This document shows, piece by piece, positions 8,323 to 17,710 of a DNA stretch of 64,000 nucleotides. Position numbers and translations under genes: made by a program. This DNA comes from Rohdeia sp041398665. Its GTDB lineage: Bacteria; Planctomycetota; UBA1135; GCA-002686595. The stretch spans positions 124,001 through 188,000 of the forward strand of contig JAWKUH010000006.1 of NCBI GenBank assembly GCA_041398665.1, in the 5' to 3' direction. Below the pieces are notes generated by a model that searched no databases, was not told the DNA's origin, and worked only from the letters and a program-made list of their open reading frames with translations. Within the stretch, counting starts at the first letter, position 1; every line of letters begins with the position of its first letter.

Positions 8323-10685
8323 ATGGGCTGGGCCCTCCTCGTCGGACTCGTGGCTGCGCTGGGTGCGGCGCTCCTCGGCGTCGCGCTGGTCCGTCGCAGT
8401 CGCCGCGAGCAGCACGGGACGCTGCACGAACGGCGCCGCGCGGAACGCACCGGTGCGGCGAGGGCGGAGCTCCAGCACCCCGTCGTCGACCTGACGCGCT
8501 GCCTCGGGTGCGGCACGTGCGTGCGCGCGTGTCCCGAGGAGGGCGTGCTCGCGCTGCTGCACGGGCAGGCCGTCGTCGTGCGCGGCTCGGGCTGCGTCGG
8601 GACGGCGAGCTGTGCACGCGAGTGTCCGACCGGAGCGATCACGGTCACGCTCGCCGATCTCGCGACGCGGCGCGACGTGCCGGTGCTCGACGAGGGACTC
8701 GAAGCGGTGGGGCGCCCCGGTCTGTTCCTCGCGGGCGAGGTGACGGCGCACGCGCTCGTGAAGACCGCGGTCGACCACGGCACGCTGGTCGCCGCGACGG
8801 TGGCGGAGCGCGCGCAGCGCGAGGGCGCGGCGCGCGAGACCGGCGTGCTCGACCTCGCGATCGTCGGCGCGGGTCCGGGCGGACTCGCGTGCGCGCTGGA
8901 GGCGAAGCGTCTCGGGCTCGACTTCGTCCTGCTGGAGCGCGAGAGCGACCTCGGCGGCACGGTCGCGCGCTACCCGCGCCGCAAGCTCGTCGCGACACGA
9001 CCCATCGACCTCCCGCTGCACGGTCGGCTGCCCGAGCGCACCTACCTCAAGGAGGAGCTGATCGAGCTGTGGCGCGGGCTCGCCGCGGAGCACGACCTGC
9101 CCGTCGTGTGCGACTCGACGTTCGAGTCGCTCGACCGGGACGACGCGGGCACCTACACCGTGCACGCGAGCACCGGCGAGGTGCGCGCACGCAACGTGTG
9201 CCTCGCGATCGGGCGGCGCGGCGTGCCGAACCGGCTCGGCGTCCCGGGCGAGGACGCGCCGAACGTCGCGTACAGCCTGCTCGACGCGGACGCCTACGAG
9301 GGCGAGCGCATCCTCGTCGTCGGCGGCGGCGACAGCGCGGTCGAGGCGGCGCTCGGTCTCACCGCGCGCGGTGCGAACGAGGTCACGCTGAGCTACAGGC
9401 GCTCCGACTTCTTCAGGCTCGAGCCCTCGAACGAGCGCCGCATCCGCGAGGCGGCGGCGAGCGGGCGCGTCACGGTGCTGTTCGAGAGCGAGGTGCTCGA
9501 GATCGACGCGGGCGAAGTGCGCCTGCTCGCGCGTTCGGCGGACGTGGCGGGTCGCGGCACGGGCCGCACGAGCACCGACGGAGCCCCGAGCCTGGTGCCG
9601 GGCGGTCCGGGGCGCGTGCACCACGGCGCGTCGCACGAGACGCTCGAACGTCGCGTCGCCGTCTCGACCGAGGCGCGCGCCGAGCTCGTGCTGCCGTGCG
9701 ACCGCGTGTTCGTGATGGTCGGCGGCACGCCGCCGATCGCACAGCTCGAGGCGGCGGGCGTCAGCTTCGACCCGACGCTGCGCCCGGCGGCGCCGGAGAT
9801 CGGCGAGCAGGGCAGCGGCCTCGTCCGCGCGCTCGGCGCGGGCTTCGCCGTCGCGCTGTTCGGCCTCGCGTTCGCGCTGTGGCACCGCGACTACTACCTC
9901 CTGCCGACGTTCGAGCGCGCGGCGTCGCCGAAGCACGACCTCCTGCGGCCCGGACTCGGACTCGGGCTGTGGCTCGGGGTCGGGTCGATCGCGCTCGTCG
10001 TCGCGAACCTCGCGTACGTGCTGCGCCGCTCGCCGCGCTCGCGCGTGCGCTTCGGGTCGCTCGCGAACTGGATGACGGTGCACGTCGCGACGGGCGTGCT
10101 CGCGCTGCTCACCGCACTCGTCCACTCCGGGATGGAGCCGCGCGACACGGTCGGGGGCCGAGCGCTGTGGGCCATGGTCGCGCTGTTCGCGACGGGAGCC
10201 GTCGGGCGCTACCTCTACGCCTACGTCCCGCGGGCGGCGAACGGGCGCGAACTCGAACTCGCCGAGATCCGCGGCCGACTCGCGCGTCTGGCGGAGGGCT
10301 TCGTCCGTGTCGACGCGCGACTCGCGGCGCTGGTGCGCGACGAGACGCTGGAGCTGGTCGAGCGGCGGCAGTGGAACACGTCGTTGCCGGCGCGCCTGCT
10401 CGCGCTCGTCGGCGCGGAGACCGGGCTGCGCCGACTTCTGCGCCGCGTGCGGACCGAGGGCGCCGCCGCCGGACTCGCGCAGGACCAGATCGACGAGGTG
10501 ACGGAGCTCGCGCGCCGCGCGCACCGCTCGGCGCTCGCGACGGCGCACATCGACGACCTGCGCGGGATCATGGCGAGCTGGCGCTGGCTGCACCGCTGGG
10601 CGCGCTGCTCCTGCTCGTGCTCGTCGCGCTGCACGTGGTCTACGCGCTGGCGTACGGCGGCTACCTCGCGGGAGGCGCGCGGTGA
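8323..10685 (+). CDS. Membrane FeS/FAD pyridine-nucleotide oxidoreductase of a cytochrome operon (one frameshift near 10600)
   Basis: Corrected length is about 787 residues. Order of parts: an N-terminal membrane helix; two 4Fe-4S clusters from about residue 60 (CLGCGTCVRACP and CVGTASCARECP); an FAD/NAD(P) disulfide-reductase-like domain with GAGPGGLACALEAK near 180 and VVGGGDSAVEAALG near 333; then about five membrane helices from residue 500. The helices carry spaced histidines (WMTVHVATG, LVHSGM, WRWLHRW, VALHVV) that could hold b-type haem. The ATG at 8323 has an AGAGGAG Shine-Dalgarno. The reading frame shifts by one base between about 10594 and 10603. Downstream, VVYALAYGGYLAGGAR runs to a stop at 10685 that overlaps the next GTG. 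The likely role is passing electrons from NAD(P)H to the multihaem cytochrome. The substrate is not proven. Confidence 0.78.
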
Positions 10686-12820
10686 ACGCCGACGATCCGC
10701 CGCCGCCGTCCGTCGCGTGGTACCGCCGCCCGCAGTTGTGGGTCGCGGTCTGCAGCGCCGTGCTCGTCACGACGCTCGGCGTCGTCGGCAAGGACCGCAA
10801 GTCGCCGGGTCCGCTCGCCGCGGCGCACGCGCGCGTCGCCGAGCTCGCGGGCGGTGCGAGCTGCTCGGAGTGCCACGGCGGCTGGTTCCAGGACATGTCG
10901 AGCGCCTGTCTCGACTGTCACGAGGCGATCGAGTCGCAGATGGACGACGGGCGCGGCCTCCACGGGCGACTCGCCGAGGACCGGCGCGCGTGCGCGTCCT
11001 GCCACTCCGACCACCACGGCGCGAACTTCGCCATGGTGAACGACGTCTCGTTCCGCAAGGCGGGCGTGCCGAACGTCGACGCCTTCGACCACTCGCTCGT
11101 CGGCTTCGACATGGACGGGAAGCACGTCGAGCTGGCGTGCACGGACTGCCACGCGCACGCCTTCGACGAGGTCGTCCCGGAGGGCGTCACGCGCTTCACG
11201 GGACTCTCGCAGCGTTGCGCGGCGTGCCACGAGGACGAGCACCACGGCGCGTTCGGCCAGGACTGCGCGAGTTGCCACGTGCAGGAGAGCTTCACCGAGC
11301 ACGTCGCGACGTTCCACGACGACGTCCTCCCGCTGATCGGCGGGCACGGCGGCATGGACTGTCGCGCGTGCCACGCGGAGGGCGAGGTGCACAGCCTCGA
11401 GGTCGTCGCGGGCAACGGCTCGAAGCCGACGGCGCGCGCCTGTCTCGACTGCCACGACTCGCCGCACGGCGAGGCGTTCGTGACCCGCAACGCCCGCGAC
11501 TCGCGCACCAGTCTCGAGGCGTCGTGCGTCGTCTGTCACGCCGCGGCGCACACGAGCTTCCGCGACGAGGCGCTCGAAATCACCGCGGAGCAGCACGCGG
11601 CGTCGGGCTTCCCGCTCGCGCTGCCCCACGACGAGGTGACGTGCGACGGATGCCACGCGCCGGAGCCGGAGGACTTCGCCGCGCGCTACCCGGGTCGCGA
11701 CGCCGATCGTTGCGCGGCGTGCCACGAGGACCCGCACGGCGGGCAGTTCGCGACGGGACCGTTCGCGCAAGAGGGCTGCGTCGCCTGCCACGGGCGCGAG
11801 CGCTTCGAACCGCACGGTTTCACCGCGGAACTGCACGCGCGGGCCGCCCTGCCGCTCGAGGGCGGTCACCTCGGGGCGGCGTGCGAGGACTGCCACACCG
11901 TCGCCCACGACGGCGAACCGCGCACGTTCCGCGGCACGAGCGACACGTGCTCGGCGTGCCACGAGGACGCGCACAACGGGTTCTTCGACTCGCGCACACA
12001 GGCGCTCGAACCGGTGGCGCACGGCGACTGCGCGCGCTGTCACGGCGCGACGGCGTTCGCGCAACTGGTGCCGGAGAGCTTCGACCACACGCGCTGGACG
12101 GGCTTCCCGGTCGACGGCGCGCACGAGGCGGAGGGCTGCGCGAGCTGTCACGCGAGCACGGCGGAGCCCGACGCCGCGGGCCGCACGTTCGGACGCGTCG
12201 CGCCCGAGCACGGCGAACTCGTCGCCATGCACGCCGGGCCCGAGGTCGGCCGCTCGTGCGCGGCCTGCCACGAGGACCCGCACGGCGGCCGCTTCGACGC
12301 GGAGGGACTGCCGGAGCGGTACGACGAGCGCGAGGGCTGCGCGCGCTGCCACACCGACGCGTCGTTCCGCGACCTCTCGCGCGGCTTCGACCACGGACTG
12401 TGGACCGGTTTCCCGCTCGACGGCGCGCACGGCGAACAGTCGTGCAGCACGTGCCACGCGCCGCTGCGCGCACCGACGACGGAGGGGCGCACGTGGGGCT
12501 TCGCGAAGGGCGCGGACTGCGCGTCGTGCCACGCCGACCCGCACGGCGGTCAGTTCCGCGAGCGCGACGCGCAGGGGACCCTCGGAGCGACGGACTGCGC
12601 GCGCTGCCACCAGAACACGACGTCGTTCGCGAAGCTGCGCTTCCGCCACAACTGGGACTCGCGCTTCAAGCTCGACGAAACGCACGCGAAGGTGGACTGC
12701 GCGCAGTGCCACCGCCCCGAGGTGATCTCGGGTGCGCCGACGTTCCACTACAAGCCGCTCGGAACGAATTGCACGGACTGCCACGGGGTGGGGGCGAGTT
12801 CGCTGAGGAAGGACGGGTAG
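10682..12820 (+). CDS. 23-haem c-type cytochrome, membrane-anchored
   Basis: A 712-residue cytochrome with 23 CXXCH motifs by my count, the first being CSECH and the last CTDCH. One uncleaved-looking hydrophobic segment near residues 20-36 (QLWVAVCSAVLVTTLGVVG) should anchor it in the inner membrane with the haem chain outside. The haem region is built from repeats of CAACHEDPHGGQF and FDHxxWTGFPLDGAH, as in the cytochrome c3 / doubled-CXXCH families. The GTG start overlaps the stop of the oxidoreductase (GTGA). It sits between a quinone- or NAD(P)H-side enzyme and an outer-membrane barrel, so it probably acts as a periplasm-spanning wire. Confidence 0.87.
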   Translation: MNADDPPPPSVAWYRRPQLWVAVCSAVLVTTLGVVGKDRKSPGPLAAAHARVAELAGGASCSECHGGWFQDMSSACLDCHEAIESQMDDGRGLHGRLAEDRRACASCHSDHHGANFAMVNDVSFRKAGVPNVDAFDHSLVGFDMDGKHVELACTDCHAHAFDEVVPEGVTRFTGLSQRCAACHEDEHHGAFGQDCASCHVQESFTEHVATFHDDVLPLIGGHGGMDCRACHAEGEVHSLEVVAGNGSKPTARACLDCHDSPHGEAFVTRNARDSRTSLEASCVVCHAAAHTSFRDEALEITAEQHAASGFPLALPHDEVTCDGCHAPEPEDFAARYPGRDADRCAACHEDPHGGQFATGPFAQEGCVACHGRERFEPHGFTAELHARAALPLEGGHLGAACEDCHTVAHDGEPRTFRGTSDTCSACHEDAHNGFFDSRTQALEPVAHGDCARCHGATAFAQLVPESFDHTRWTGFPVDGAHEAEGCASCHASTAEPDAAGRTFGRVAPEHGELVAMHAGPEVGRSCAACHEDPHGGRFDAEGLPERYDEREGCARCHTDASFRDLSRGFDHGLWTGFPLDGAHGEQSCSTCHAPLRAPTTEGRTWGFAKGADCASCHADPHGGQFRERDAQGTLGATDCARCHQNTTSFAKLRFRHNWDSRFKLDETHAKVDCAQCHRPEVISGAPTFHYKPLGTNCTDCHGVGASSLRKDG

Positions 12821-12900
12821 GTCCGAGCTCCGCAGACTTCCTCGAACTCCACTCCCGTCGCGCGGCGGAGGCGGCCGATCTGCTCCCTCCGGGGTCCTCC

Positions 12901-14664
12901 ATGCGAAGGAACGGGGCGGGGAGAGCGGCGGCGGCGTGGACCGCGGTGTGGGTGCTCGCGGGTGCGGCTTCGGCCGACGGCGCGACGGCTCCCGCCGTCG
13001 ACGCGCAGGAGGAGGCGCAGGACGAGGTGCGCCTCGAGCTGCGCGTCACCGTCGTCCTCACCGAGCGGCGCGCGTCGGTCGACCGCGGCGCGAGCGACGG
13101 GCTCGCGGTCGGCGACGTCGTCTGGTTGCTTCCGCGCGAGGGCGGCCGGTTCCGCGCGTCGGTCGTCGCCGTCGAGGAGCGCTCCGCGGTGGTGGAGCTC
13201 GACGGCGCGGACGTCGCGCTGGCCGCGGGGCTGAAGGCCGAGGCGACGGTGCCGGCGTCGCGCTTCGAGAGCGAGGACGGCGCGAGCGAACCGACGGGCG
13301 CGACCGACGCGCCGACTCCCGCCGCGAACGCTTCGAACGACGCGACCGGTGCGCGTCCAAGCCCGAACTCGATCTGGCGCGACCGCGACGAGGAGTTCGC
13401 GGACGGGATGCCGCTGCTCGCCGGCGTGGAGGCGGTGTCGCCCGGCGACCGCACGCCGTTCGTGCGCGGTCGCGTGTGGCTCTCCGTCGACGGGACGTAC
13501 ACGGGACAGGACGGGCGCTCCGACCAGTTCGTGCGCGCGGGCACCGACGTCACGTACGAGAACCCGTTCGGACAGGGAGGCGTGCTCGACCTCGGCGTCG
13601 ACTGGGAACGGTTGCGCTTCGACCGTCCCGAGCTCGACGACCTCGCCGACACCGAGCTCCGCTTCGAACGCCTCTCGTACGCCTTCGGCGGCACGCGCTT
13701 CGACGGCGACCGCTACCAGTTCGGGCGCTTCCTGCAACACGGCATGCCCGAGTTCGGCGTGCTCGACGGCGCGGAGTGGTCGCGGCGCACGGACGAGCAC
13801 CACAGCTTCGGTGCGAGCGTCGGCTACATGCCCGAACCCGACGCGGAGTACGAGAGCGGACACGACTTCCAGCTCGCCGGCTGGTACCGCTGGACGTCGG
13901 ACGCGACGGAGCTCGCAGCGGCGAAGGTCGGCTTCCAGAAGACCTGGCACGACGGCGCGCCGGACCGCGACCTCGTCGTCCTCCAGGGCCACTACCTCCC
14001 GCGCGACGGGTGGAGCACGCAGGCCTCGGTGTGGATCGACGCGACGGGCGGCGGCGAGATCGAGGGCTCGGGGCCGTCGGTGTCGCACGCCTACCTCTCG
14101 GCCTCGCCGTACACCGCGAGCCGCTTCGGGCTCGAACTCAACTACAGCTACCTCGACTTCCCGGAGCTCGAGCGCGACGAGTACCTGCCGACCCCGGCAC
14201 CGATCGAGATCGCCGACCAGCGCGTCCACCGCCTCGGCGCGGACTGGTGGGTGCCGATGGGGGACGGCTCGCGTTTCACGGGTCGACTCGGCGGGTGGAG
14301 CGACGCGACGAACGACGGCGGCGACGTCGAGGTCGGCGTCGACGTCGTCGACATCGTGGGGCGCGGTTCGCACCTGCGGCCGCTCCTGTTCCTCGCGCGC
14401 GGCGCGGGCACGAGCGTGTGGGGCACGCGGCTCGGACTCTCGTTCGGCGGCGAGAAGGTGCGCTACGACCTCTTCTACGAGCTCGCCAACTACCGACAGA
14501 ACGGGTTCCCCGGGGGCAACGACGACTTCGTGCAGCACCGGCTGCGGACGAGCGTCTCGTGGTACCCGACGCCGCACTGGGCGCTCACCGCGCACGTCGA
14601 CGGCACGACCTACCACGAGGAACGCGGAGCGACGGCGGGGGTGTACGCGCAATGGAGTTTCTGA
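12901..14664 (+). CDS. Predicted outer-membrane beta-barrel of the cytochrome operon
   Basis: A 587-residue exported protein with a signal-like N-terminus (AAAAWTAVWVLAGAASADG). Residues about 45-110 form a small beta domain with alternating Val and charged residues. From about residue 190 on there is alternating beta-strand sequence rich in Tyr, Trp, Gly and Asp, such as GSVGY-type and ELNYSYLDFPELE strands. It ends in YAQWSF, a terminal Phe as expected for barrels inserted by BAM. It has no CXXCH. Its position between a 23-haem and a 7-haem cytochrome suggests an MtrB/PioB-like porin that sheathes a cytochrome. I see no direct motif match to those families. Confidence 0.7.
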   Translation: MRRNGAGRAAAAWTAVWVLAGAASADGATAPAVDAQEEAQDEVRLELRVTVVLTERRASVDRGASDGLAVGDVVWLLPREGGRFRASVVAVEERSAVVELDGADVALAAGLKAEATVPASRFESEDGASEPTGATDAPTPAANASNDATGARPSPNSIWRDRDEEFADGMPLLAGVEAVSPGDRTPFVRGRVWLSVDGTYTGQDGRSDQFVRAGTDVTYENPFGQGGVLDLGVDWERLRFDRPELDDLADTELRFERLSYAFGGTRFDGDRYQFGRFLQHGMPEFGVLDGAEWSRRTDEHHSFGASVGYMPEPDAEYESGHDFQLAGWYRWTSDATELAAAKVGFQKTWHDGAPDRDLVVLQGHYLPRDGWSTQASVWIDATGGGEIEGSGPSVSHAYLSASPYTASRFGLELNYSYLDFPELERDEYLPTPAPIEIADQRVHRLGADWWVPMGDGSRFTGRLGGWSDATNDGGDVEVGVDVVDIVGRGSHLRPLLFLARGAGTSVWGTRLGLSFGGEKVRYDLFYELANYRQNGFPGGNDDFVQHRLRTSVSWYPTPHWALTAHVDGTTYHEERGATAGVYAQWSF

Positions 14665-15329
14665 AGAACGTGCTGCAGCGCCTCCGCCGCCTCGGCGTCC
14701 CCGCGCTCGGGACCGTCGTGCTCGGCGCGTCGCTCGTCGCGTGCGCGCTCCAGCGCACGGGCGGGCTCGAAGTGCACCGCTGGTGGGCCGGCCTCGGACC
14801 CGTCGTGCCGCACGAATCGTTCCCCGAGGACTGCTCGCTCTGCCACGTCGGCGACACCTGGAACACGCTGCGCGCCGACTTCGAGTTCGACCACGAGGAA
14901 CGCACGGGCGTGCCGCTGCTCGGCGCGCACTCCGCGGCGCAGTGCCTGCGCTGCCACAACGACCGCGGTCCGGTGCAGACCTTCGTGCAGCGCGGCTGCG
15001 CGGGTTGCCACGAGGACGTCCACCAGGGGCACCTCGGCACGAACTGCTCGGAGTGCCACGAGCAGAACACCTGGCGCGCCGTCGGACAGGTCGAGCGGCA
15101 CTCGCGCACGCGCTTCCCGCTGACCGGCGTGCACGCCGTCACGAGCTGCCAGCGCTGCCACCCCGGAGTCGACTCCGGCCGCGTCGCGCCGACGAGCACG
15201 GAGTGCGTCTCGTGCCACCTCGACAACCTGAACTCCGCCGTCGTGCCCGACCACTTCGCGTTCGGGTGGGTGAACGACTGCGGTCGCTGTCACCTGCCGA
15301 CGACGTGGCAGGAAGCGGTCGGCTTCTGA
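14652..15329 (+). CDS. 7-haem c-type cytochrome lipoprotein
   Basis: A 225-residue protein with lipobox LVAC after LGTVVLGASLVAC and seven CXXCH motifs (CSLCH, CLRCH, CAGCH, CSECH, CQRCH, CVSCH, CGRCH). It shares the FDHEERTGVPLLGAH and RFPLTGVHAVTSC type repeats of the 23-haem protein, so the two are related. Its start overlaps the end of the barrel gene by 13 bp, a tight coupling. A lipid anchor plus haems fits an outer-membrane or cell-surface terminal of an electron conduit. It is the last gene of the operon and converges on the sulfatase-like gene. Confidence 0.87.
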   Translation: MEFLKNVLQRLRRLGVPALGTVVLGASLVACALQRTGGLEVHRWWAGLGPVVPHESFPEDCSLCHVGDTWNTLRADFEFDHEERTGVPLLGAHSAAQCLRCHNDRGPVQTFVQRGCAGCHEDVHQGHLGTNCSECHEQNTWRAVGQVERHSRTRFPLTGVHAVTSCQRCHPGVDSGRVAPTSTECVSCHLDNLNSAVVPDHFAFGWVNDCGRCHLPTTWQEAVGF

Positions 15330-15339
15330 CCGCGCGGGA

Positions 15340-17508
15340 TCAGCGCTCCGTCGGGTCCTGCGAGAGGTAGCCCAGACTCTCCAGTTCGTCGCGGAGGTCG
15401 CTCGCGAGGTTGCCGAGGTCGGCGGGTTCCCGGTCCGGCGCGACGGCTCCGTCGACGACGTCCGCGACGCGACGTGCGAGCGCGTCGGGCCAGGACGCGT
15501 CGGCGCTCCGGATCGGACGGAGCTCGTCGGGATCGGTCGCGAGGTCGAACGCGCGCCGCGGTGAGAGCGCGACGGGGTCGAGCATCAGCTTCGTCGCGCC
15601 GTCCGTCGCCGTGAGGCGGGCGTCGCGCCTCGCGCGGGCGAACGGAGCCGCGTCGTCGCCCGACGTCCACGACGTGAAGGCCAGCGCGTCGTCGCGCTCC
15701 TCGGCGAGGTCGCGACCGCGGAAGCTCGGCGGCGCCGCGACGCCGGCCAGGCCGAGGAGCGTCGGCGCGAGGTCGATCGTCGACGTCGCGTCGCGCCGCA
15801 CGCCCGGCTCGACACCGGGGCCGCTCCAGAGCAGCGGCACGCGCGTCTGCGACTCGTACGCCGGACCGATGTGGCGGAACCAGTCGTGGTCGCCGAAGGC
15901 CTCGCCGTGGTCGCTCGTGAACAGGAGGTGCGAGTTGGCGCGCCAGCCCTTCGCGTCGAAGTCGCGCAGCCAGTCGCCGAAGGCGGCGTCGAAGTCGAGC
16001 ATCTGCGCGCGGTAGAGCGCGAGGATCTCGCGCATCTCGGGCCGCGCGTAGTCGCCCGACATGCGCTCGAGCAGTTCGCTCTCGCTCGGTCCGTCCGCCG
16101 GGAGTCCGACGGCGACGCGCGACGCGTCGGACGGCTCGAGCGGGTCGTGCGTGAAGTACGTCTGCACGAACAGGAACGTCGGCCGACCGTCGTGGGCGTC
16201 GAGCACGGCTTGCGCGCGCCGCAGGCCGCTCGTGCGGCTCCGCGAACCCTGGACGTACGACTCGAAGCCCTGCGCCAGCCCGAAGGCCGACGACGTGTAC
16301 GCGCCGTCCGTGACCGCGACGGTGCGGTAGCCGGCGTCGCGCAGACTCTCGGCGAGCGTCTCGACGCTCGCCGGGAGCGCCTGCGTCGAACTCTCCACCC
16401 GGTGCCCGCGCGGCAGCTGACTCGCGAAGAGCGACGCGTGCGACGGCAGCGTCCACGTCGCCGCGGACCACGAGTTCGCGAACTCGATCGACCCGCGGCG
16501 GAGGCGCTCGAGGTTCGCGAGGTCGAGGTCCCGCGGCGAGTCGGCGTAGCGTCGCTGGGTCGAGAGTCCGTCCGCGCGGAAGGTGTCGGCGAGGAAGACG
16601 ACGAGGTTCGGTCGGTCGGGGTCGGTCGGCGGCTCGTCCGACGGCACGGGGCCGAGCATCGGCGCGGCGAACCCCGTGAGGGCGAACGACCCGCTCGTCT
16701 CGAAGCGCAGCGTCGCGCGCTCCGCGATCGGCGGGAGGTCGACGGAAGCGAAGTGGAAGCTGCCCGTCGGCGAGTCGTCGCCGGGGTCGACGGTGCGCGA
16801 CCACACCGGTCGGCCGTCGAGCAGCACGCGGAACCGGACCTCGCCCTCGGCGACGGGGAGCGTCGAGAAGCAGCCGAACGAGAGTCGTCGTTCGCCGCCG
16901 GGAGCGATCGTCCGCGCCGTGCTCGTCCCGGGCAGTACGAGCATCCCCTCGCCCGCGTAGGGGCCGACGTCGACGCGCCACACGTCGTCGTCCGGTTCGC
17001 CCACCGGGACGGGGACGAGGTGCTCGATGCGGACCGGTCGCGGCTCGCCCTCCTCGAGCCGCACGAACAGCGCGTCGTCGTTGAAGGAGAACGTGCCTCT
17101 CGGCGCCGACGCGGGGTCGAAGGCGACGTCGCCGATGGCGAGCTGTGTCAGCGGTCGACCGTCGACGACGACGACCTGCTCGATCGGGGCGACGGCGCTC
17201 GTGCTCAGGTTCGGCAGGTGCCGCGGCGCGTAGAACCCGCCCTCGAGGGGCAGCGGCATCCAGGCGTCGTCGTCGTAGGCGACCGAGATCCAGGGGCGAC
17301 CGCCGACCTCGACGAGTCGCACGACCGAGCGGTCGTGGCGCGCGATCTCGAGCGGGTACTCGACCTCGCCGTCGTCGAAGTCGGTCGCGAGGTGCACGCG
17401 ACCGGCGTCCGCATCGGGGAGCGCGCGCGGCGCTCCGCCGCAGCCCGCGAGCGACAGCACGACGGCGGTCGCGGCGAGCCGCCGGGTCTGTCGAGAGGGG
17501 CGCGACAT
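15340..17508 (-). CDS. Sulfatase-like hydrolase/transferase lipoprotein (Thr nucleophile)
   Basis: A 722-residue alkaline-phosphatase-superfamily protein. It starts with a lipoprotein signal (lipobox LAGC). The first 300 residues are beta-rich and unrecognised. The sulfatase fold then begins at PNLVVFLADTFRADGLS. The catalytic region reads AATWTLPSHASLFASQLP. A Thr stands where arylsulfatases have the Cys or Ser that becomes formylglycine, and His replaces Arg of CXPSR. Later metal motifs are FTSDHGEAFGDH and HIGPAYESQTRVPLLWSGPG. The Thr form is typical of phosphoethanolamine-transferase-like or phosphodiesterase members, so sulfatase activity is doubtful. The ATG at 17508 fits the signal peptide. 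Confidence 0.8.
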   Translation of the reverse strand: MSRPSRQTRRLAATAVVLSLAGCGGAPRALPDADAGRVHLATDFDDGEVEYPLEIARHDRSVVRLVEVGGRPWISVAYDDDAWMPLPLEGGFYAPRHLPNLSTSAVAPIEQVVVVDGRPLTQLAIGDVAFDPASAPRGTFSFNDDALFVRLEEGEPRPVRIEHLVPVPVGEPDDDVWRVDVGPYAGEGMLVLPGTSTARTIAPGGERRLSFGCFSTLPVAEGEVRFRVLLDGRPVWSRTVDPGDDSPTGSFHFASVDLPPIAERATLRFETSGSFALTGFAAPMLGPVPSDEPPTDPDRPNLVVFLADTFRADGLSTQRRYADSPRDLDLANLERLRRGSIEFANSWSAATWTLPSHASLFASQLPRGHRVESSTQALPASVETLAESLRDAGYRTVAVTDGAYTSSAFGLAQGFESYVQGSRSRTSGLRRAQAVLDAHDGRPTFLFVQTYFTHDPLEPSDASRVAVGLPADGPSESELLERMSGDYARPEMREILALYRAQMLDFDAAFGDWLRDFDAKGWRANSHLLFTSDHGEAFGDHDWFRHIGPAYESQTRVPLLWSGPGVEPGVRRDATSTIDLAPTLLGLAGVAAPPSFRGRDLAEERDDALAFTSWTSGDDAAPFARARRDARLTATDGATKLMLDPVALSPRRAFDLATDPDELRPIRSADASWPDALARRVADVVDGAVAPDREPADLGNLASDLRDELESLGYLSQDPTER

Positions 17509-17530
17509 GGAACAGCGTCGGCTGCGCGCC

Positions 17531-17536
17531 AGGGTA
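17531..17536 (-). promoter_or_regulatory. -10 box TACCCT upstream of the sulfatase-like gene
   Basis: On the minus strand GCTACCCT lies 22 bases before the ATG at 17508, predicting a leader of about 15 nt. Confidence 0.45.
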
Positions 17537-17698
17537 GCAGCTCGCGTCCGACGATCGCGCGGCGTCACCGACTCGTCCGCGCGATCGACGTCGGCGCGCG
17601 ACCGCTGCGCGGGCCGACGTGCGTCGGAGCGGCGACGGAGCGCATTCGCTCAGGACTCTCTCGGGGTTCCCTCCGCGAGCGCCGCGCCGCGTGCGACG

Positions 17699-17704
17699 TA
17701 GGTT
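17699..17704 (+). promoter_or_regulatory. -10 box TAGGTT, 6 nt before the ATG (leaderless)
   Basis: TAGGTT ends six bases before the ATG at 17711. It has the same geometry as the boxes at 2748, 3793 and 19164. Confidence 0.5.
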
Positions 17705-17710
17705 CGGGCC

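Noticed and set aside
8263..14664. One 2133-codon reading frame spanning several genes
   Set aside because: It joins the oxidoreductase to the barrel gene through a wrong frame over the 23-haem cytochrome. The family evidence supports separate genes and a single-base shift near 10600.
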